Assembly (NCBI GenBank): GCA_029260735.1
Contig: JAJDCR010000068.1
Coordinates: forward strand, 1-64,000
DNA: 64,000 bases
Reading direction: 5' to 3'
From: Planctomycetota bacterium
GTDB lineage: Bacteria; Planctomycetota; Uabimicrobiia; Uabimicrobiales; Uabimicrobiaceae
A model generated the notes under the pieces. The model was not told the origin of the DNA and did not search any database. It worked only from the letters and a program-made list of their open reading frames with translations. A program made the translations under genes and the position numbers. Below, in pieces: positions 60,640-64,000 of this stretch. Position 1 is the first letter of the stretch. Every line of letters begins with the position of its first letter.

Positions 60640-61545
60640 ATGAAGATTTTTGATCCCCATATACACATGACTGCTAGAACCACAGATGACTATGTCGCTA
60701 TGGCCCAAGCAGGTATTGTCGCAGTTTGTGAGCCGGCCTTTTGGTTGGGGCAACCCCGAACTCATGTCGGAACCTACGAGGACTACCTTAAAACTATCAT
60801 AGGATGGGAGCGTTTCCGAGCTTCTCAGTTTGGAGTTCACCATTTTTGCACGATTGCCTTAAACCCTAGAGAGGCGAATAACTCCAAAATTGCTCAGGGA
60901 GTCATGGAGCTTTTGCCTTTATATTTACATAAAGAAAGCGTTCTGGGAATCGGCGAAATTGGCTTTGACGACATGACTGCTGACGAAGAAAAATATTTAC
61001 GTTTGCAACTGGAGCTAGCGAAAGAACACTCCTTACCTGTCATTGTCCATACCCCTCATCGCAATAAGAAAAAAGGGACAGAGAGATCCATTGCTATCAT
61101 GAAAGAAGTGGGAAATCAAGAAGAGCTAGTGGTAATTGACCATAACACCGAAGAGACTCTTCCCATTGTTTTAGAGCAAACAAATTGCTGGGCAGGCCAC
61201 ACGATATACCCACAAACAAAAATGAGTCGAAATAGAATGGTTGGTTTAGTTCAAAAGTATGGTGTAGAGCGTATTTTAATTAACAGCTCAGCCGACTGGG
61301 GAGTGAGTGATCCTTTAAATAGTATCAAAACGATTCAGCTCATGCGCGAAGCATCGATCAGTGAAAAACAAATCGAGACTCTTTTCTGGGATAATCCCGT
61401 TCAATTTTATCTCCCCAGTGGGAATCTTGATCTAAAAGAAATTCAAACTCCGCCTCAAATTGACCAAAGAAAATTTTGGGAAGGCAACAGCGTTCTGAGA
61501 GGACAAACTCCTCTGGTCGAAACAAACCAAGAGGAGAGCGAGTAA
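60640..61545 (+). CDS. eboB: EboB-like TatD-family metal-dependent hydrolase
   Basis: A 301-residue TIM-barrel amidohydrolase. The metal site is seen as DPHIHM (HxH), GEIGFDDM (Glu), VIVHTPH, VIDHN and SSADWGVSD (Asp). Ebo-cluster EboB belongs to this family. The substrate is not known. I chose the ATG at 60640 so that the conserved beta strand KIFDPHIH follows directly; an upstream in-frame codon at 60610 is less likely. eboD follows after 5 bases. Confidence 0.85.
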   Translation: MKIFDPHIHMTARTTDDYVAMAQAGIVAVCEPAFWLGQPRTHVGTYEDYLKTIIGWERFRASQFGVHHFCTIALNPREANNSKIAQGVMELLPLYLHKESVLGIGEIGFDDMTADEEKYLRLQLELAKEHSLPVIVHTPHRNKKKGTERSIAIMKEVGNQEELVVIDHNTEETLPIVLEQTNCWAGHTIYPQTKMSRNRMVGLVQKYGVERILINSSADWGVSDPLNSIKTIQLMREASISEKQIETLFWDNPVQFYLPSGNLDLKEIQTPPQIDQRKFWEGNSVLRGQTPLVETNQEESE

Positions 61546-61550
61546 TCATC

Positions 61551-62741
61551 ATGAAAACTAGGTCAATTGAGCAAAAAGTCGAAGTGAGCTTTGAGTACCC
61601 TGTCTGCTTTACAGAAAAACTCTTTGCTTTAGAGAACCCTCTTTTCCATAAAACCATAATGCGAGCGGGGAAAACTCGCCGTCACAAGCTTCTCTTTGTA
61701 ATAGATGAGGGCTTTGCTCAGTTTCACCCTTGTTTAGAGCAACAAATTTTGGATTATACAAAGCACTATTCCTCTGAGCTGGAATTAGTATCTCCTCCTA
61801 TATTCGTTTTGGGGGGAGAAGAGACTAAAAATCGCCCCGAGAATTGGGAAAAAATCTACCAAGCGATTGATCAGTACAAGATTTGCCGCCATTCTTTTAT
61901 TGTCGCTATCGGCGGAGGAGCTGTTTTAGACATGGTCGGCTTTGCCTGTGCTATTCCTCACCGAGGGATTCGTTTAATTCGCGTCCCAACCACTGTTCTC
62001 TCTCAAAACGATTCAGGAGTAGGGGTAAAAAATGCAGTCAATGGTTTTGCCAAAAAAAACTTCTTCGGAACTTTTGCTCCCCCCTTTGCCGTTTTAAATG
62101 ACAGTGAGTTTCTGACCACTCTTTCTGCCAGAGATTGGCTCTCGGGCGTTTCCGAAGCGGTTAAAGTAGCTCTCCTCAAAGACAAAGACTTCTTCCGCTA
62201 CCTTCAAAGAGAGGTCGATGCTGTCACTCACAGAGATCTTGACGTAATGGAAGAGATTGTTTTTCGCTGCGCGGCCTTGCATCTGGATCATATTCGAAAT
62301 GGAGGAGATCCTTTTGAGACAAACCATGCTCGTCCTCTTGATTTTGGACATTGGTCTGCCCACAAACTCGAAACCTTAAGCCAATACAAGATTCGCCACG
62401 GAGAAGCGGTTGCTTGTGGAATTGCTCTCGACACTTATTACTCCTATCTCAAAGGAATTTTATCTGAGGAAGATTGCTTAGAAGTTCTCCATTTACTCCA
62501 TAACCTGGGCTTCCCTCTTTATTACTCTCAGTTGGAAAGTCCGGAAATTTTCCTAGGCCTAAGGGAGTTCCAAGAACACCTAGGAGGTATTCTCAGTATA
62601 ACTCTACTACGCGGTATAGGAGAAGCTCTCCAAGTACACGAAATGGATGAAGAGAAAATCAAAGAAAGCATTCTCTTCTTGCGCAGCTGGGAGCAATCTC
62701 TCCCCAAAGAGGTTGCCCAAAAGGACGAAGTATGCAATTAA
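61551..62741 (+). CDS. eboD: EboD-like sugar-phosphate cyclase (3-dehydroquinate synthase family)
   Basis: A 396-residue NAD-dependent cyclase of the dehydroquinate-synthase superfamily. Visible are GGGAVLDMVGFACA (NAD binding), PTTVLSQNDSGVGVKN, and the zinc-binding pair FGHWSAHKLE and RHGEAVACG. The FGHWSAHKLE form is that of EEVS/DOIS-like secondary-metabolism cyclases rather than of aroB. It sits between eboB and eboE, overlapping eboE by 10 bases. This fits EboD. The product is unknown. Confidence 0.9.
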   Translation: MKTRSIEQKVEVSFEYPVCFTEKLFALENPLFHKTIMRAGKTRRHKLLFVIDEGFAQFHPCLEQQILDYTKHYSSELELVSPPIFVLGGEETKNRPENWEKIYQAIDQYKICRHSFIVAIGGGAVLDMVGFACAIPHRGIRLIRVPTTVLSQNDSGVGVKNAVNGFAKKNFFGTFAPPFAVLNDSEFLTTLSARDWLSGVSEAVKVALLKDKDFFRYLQREVDAVTHRDLDVMEEIVFRCAALHLDHIRNGGDPFETNHARPLDFGHWSAHKLETLSQYKIRHGEAVACGIALDTYYSYLKGILSEEDCLEVLHLLHNLGFPLYYSQLESPEIFLGLREFQEHLGGILSITLLRGIGEALQVHEMDEEKIKESILFLRSWEQSLPKEVAQKDEVCN

Positions 62742-63946
62742 ATTGTATTCCTCAAGCCCACTTGGGTTACTGCACCAACGTCCATCCAGGAGAAACCCTA
62801 GCAGAGGTTCAAGAAAACCTAACTCGTTATGTTGTTCCCCTGCGCCACAAAATCTGTCCTAACCAAAAATTAGGTGTCGGTTTACGACTCTCTTACCAAG
62901 CAGCAAAGGAGCTACAAGACCCCAAGCAAAGAGAACTTTTCCGTTCGTTTTGTCAAAACAACAATCTCTACATTTTCACAATCAACGGCTTCATCTACGG
63001 TCACTTTCACGGCAAAAGAGTAAAAGAAGAGGTCTATCTTCCCGATTGGTCCAACTCAAGGCGACTAGAGTACACCAATATGATGGCCCATATCCTAGTA
63101 GATCTTCTCCCCGAAAACATCTCTCAAGGAACGATCAGTACTTGCCCAGGAGGTTTCAAAAATGAAGTGGATAATCCTACGAGCAAAAAGCAAATTGCCC
63201 AAAATTTACTTCTCCATGCCTGTGAACTCTACAGGCTCGAAAAACAAACCGGAAAAAGAATTGTCTTGGCCTTAGAGCCCGAACCAAGTTGTCTTCTGGA
63301 AACAACTGACGAAACCATTGCCTTCTTCCAAGACTACCTCTACTCTGCCTCAGCAGTAGCCTTTCTCGCTCAGAAAATAGGAAGAGAAGAGTCTTTCTGC
63401 AAAACCTTTCTCCACTCCGTCCTAGGAGTTTGCTATGACACCTGTCACCTAGCTCTCGCCTACGAAAATGCTTCCGAATCTCTCCAGAAATTATCCCAAG
63501 CGCAAATTCCTATCGCCAAAGTTCATATTAGCTCCGCTCTCAAAGCAAGGTTCAATAACTCAGAAGATAAAGCTCCCCAATTCATCGAACAATTTCAAGA
63601 ACCCATTTATCTCCACCAAGTGATCGAAAAAAGGGGCTCTCAACTCAATCGTTTCACCGACTTACCTCTTGCCTTTGAGCACCTCAAGAAACAATCCTCT
63701 GAACCCATCGAATGGCGCGTTCATTTCCACGTACCTGTTTTTCTAAGAAAAATGGATAATGTCGAAACAACCCAGGACTACATCATTGACACCCTACGCG
63801 AAGTCAAAAAACATCAGCTATGCCAACACTTTGAGGTTGAAACCTATACCTGGCAAGTTTTACCCCCGCAGTACCAGAGTAGCGACCTAGTCTATTCCTT
63901 ACAAAGGGAAATGAAGTGGGCTTACCAGCAGTTGGAGAATTTGTAG
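62732..63946 (+). CDS. eboE: EboE metabolite-traffic protein (xylose-isomerase-like)
   Basis: A 404-residue TIM-barrel protein of the sugar-phosphate isomerase/epimerase fold, as in EboE. The start MQLNCIPQAHLGYCTNVHPG and later LALEPEPSC and GVCYDTCHLAL are family features. AAGGA lies 6 bases before the ATG, and the gene overlaps eboD by 10 bases, so translation is likely coupled. It is the last complete gene; no eboC (UbiA-type prenyltransferase) is seen before the window ends. Confidence 0.9.
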   Translation: MQLNCIPQAHLGYCTNVHPGETLAEVQENLTRYVVPLRHKICPNQKLGVGLRLSYQAAKELQDPKQRELFRSFCQNNNLYIFTINGFIYGHFHGKRVKEEVYLPDWSNSRRLEYTNMMAHILVDLLPENISQGTISTCPGGFKNEVDNPTSKKQIAQNLLLHACELYRLEKQTGKRIVLALEPEPSCLLETTDETIAFFQDYLYSASAVAFLAQKIGREESFCKTFLHSVLGVCYDTCHLALAYENASESLQKLSQAQIPIAKVHISSALKARFNNSEDKAPQFIEQFQEPIYLHQVIEKRGSQLNRFTDLPLAFEHLKKQSSEPIEWRVHFHVPVFLRKMDNVETTQDYIIDTLREVKKHQLCQHFEVETYTWQVLPPQYQSSDLVYSLQREMKWAYQQLENL

Positions 63947-63951
63947 GGACG

Positions 63952-64000
63952 TATGGTGAGCCTCTTGTGGCTGGGGCTGAAGCCCTTACTTTTATACACA
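63952..64000. repeat. Right-edge copy of the dispersed palindrome/MITE end
   Basis: GTGGCTGGGGCTGAAGCCC followed by TTACTTTTATACACA. This repeats the junction at 35241-35268, including the first bases of the 180-bp element. The element would continue beyond the window. Confidence 0.65.

Noticed and set aside
61551-62741. aroB (shikimate-pathway dehydroquinate synthase)
   Set aside because: The FGHWSAHKLE signature and the ebo neighbours fit EboD better.

Overview
The window looks like a Planctomycetota chromosome, probably a deep-branching, AT-rich lineage. The first ~56 bases are the 5' end of a 16S rRNA gene on the minus strand, and its AATGAACG...GGCGGCGTG start is the planctomycete form. 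The gene content agrees: many Hanks-type Ser/Thr kinases, FHA, TPR, HEAT and WD40 modules, DUF11 repeats, PEP-CTERM proteins, DUF4062-STAND proteins and an archaeal/eukaryotic-type prolyl-tRNA synthetase. The phylum is an inference; the 16S fragment is too short to place the genus.

Layout. 1-480: start of an rRNA operon that leaves the window to the left, with a clear promoter. 515-3157: three tandem coiled-coil genes that I read as candidate ESCRT-III/IM30-superfamily proteins; the first also has a winged-helix-like segment. 3255-4805: RNase Y. 5.1-15 kb: a signalling block with an active kinase paired with an FHA pseudokinase, a MshEN-TPR protein, a TPR-STAS protein, an ABC-2-like permease, a PP2C phosphatase coupled to an FG-GAP-like lipoprotein, and an acidic Ser-rich lipoprotein. 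15-21.4 kb: a secreted DUF11 protein, a small P-loop kinase, a FadL-like porin with a large insertion, and a DksA-type zinc-finger protein. 21.7-29 kb: a same-strand set of membrane coiled-coil, TPR, HEAT-like and kinase-LRV genes. 29-33.5 kb: proS, a DUF350 membrane protein and a partner membrane protein. 33.6-39 kb: three PEP-CTERM genes plus the remnant of a fourth, an FHA kinase and an ACP-like membrane protein, with several small palindromic or MITE-like repeats. 39-40.7 kb: sulfotransferase and polysaccharide pyruvyltransferase. 40.8-53.4 kb: a DUF4062-STAND-WD40 giant and two tandem 1410-residue transmembrane kinases. 53.4-58.2 kb: an SGNH hydrolase and a pseudokinase-kinase-SRPBCC-pseudocyclase protein. 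58.2-63.9 kb: an ebo gene cluster (eboF divergent from eboA-eboB-eboD-eboE, with no eboC in the window).

Together: seven proteins carry eight kinase folds, two of them catalytically dead, with one PP2C phosphatase as counterpart. Kinases are fused or adjacent to repeat scaffolds, suggesting membrane-associated phospho-signalling. The ebo genes form a metabolite synthesis/export unit. The most novel item is the ESCRT-III-like trio at the left edge.
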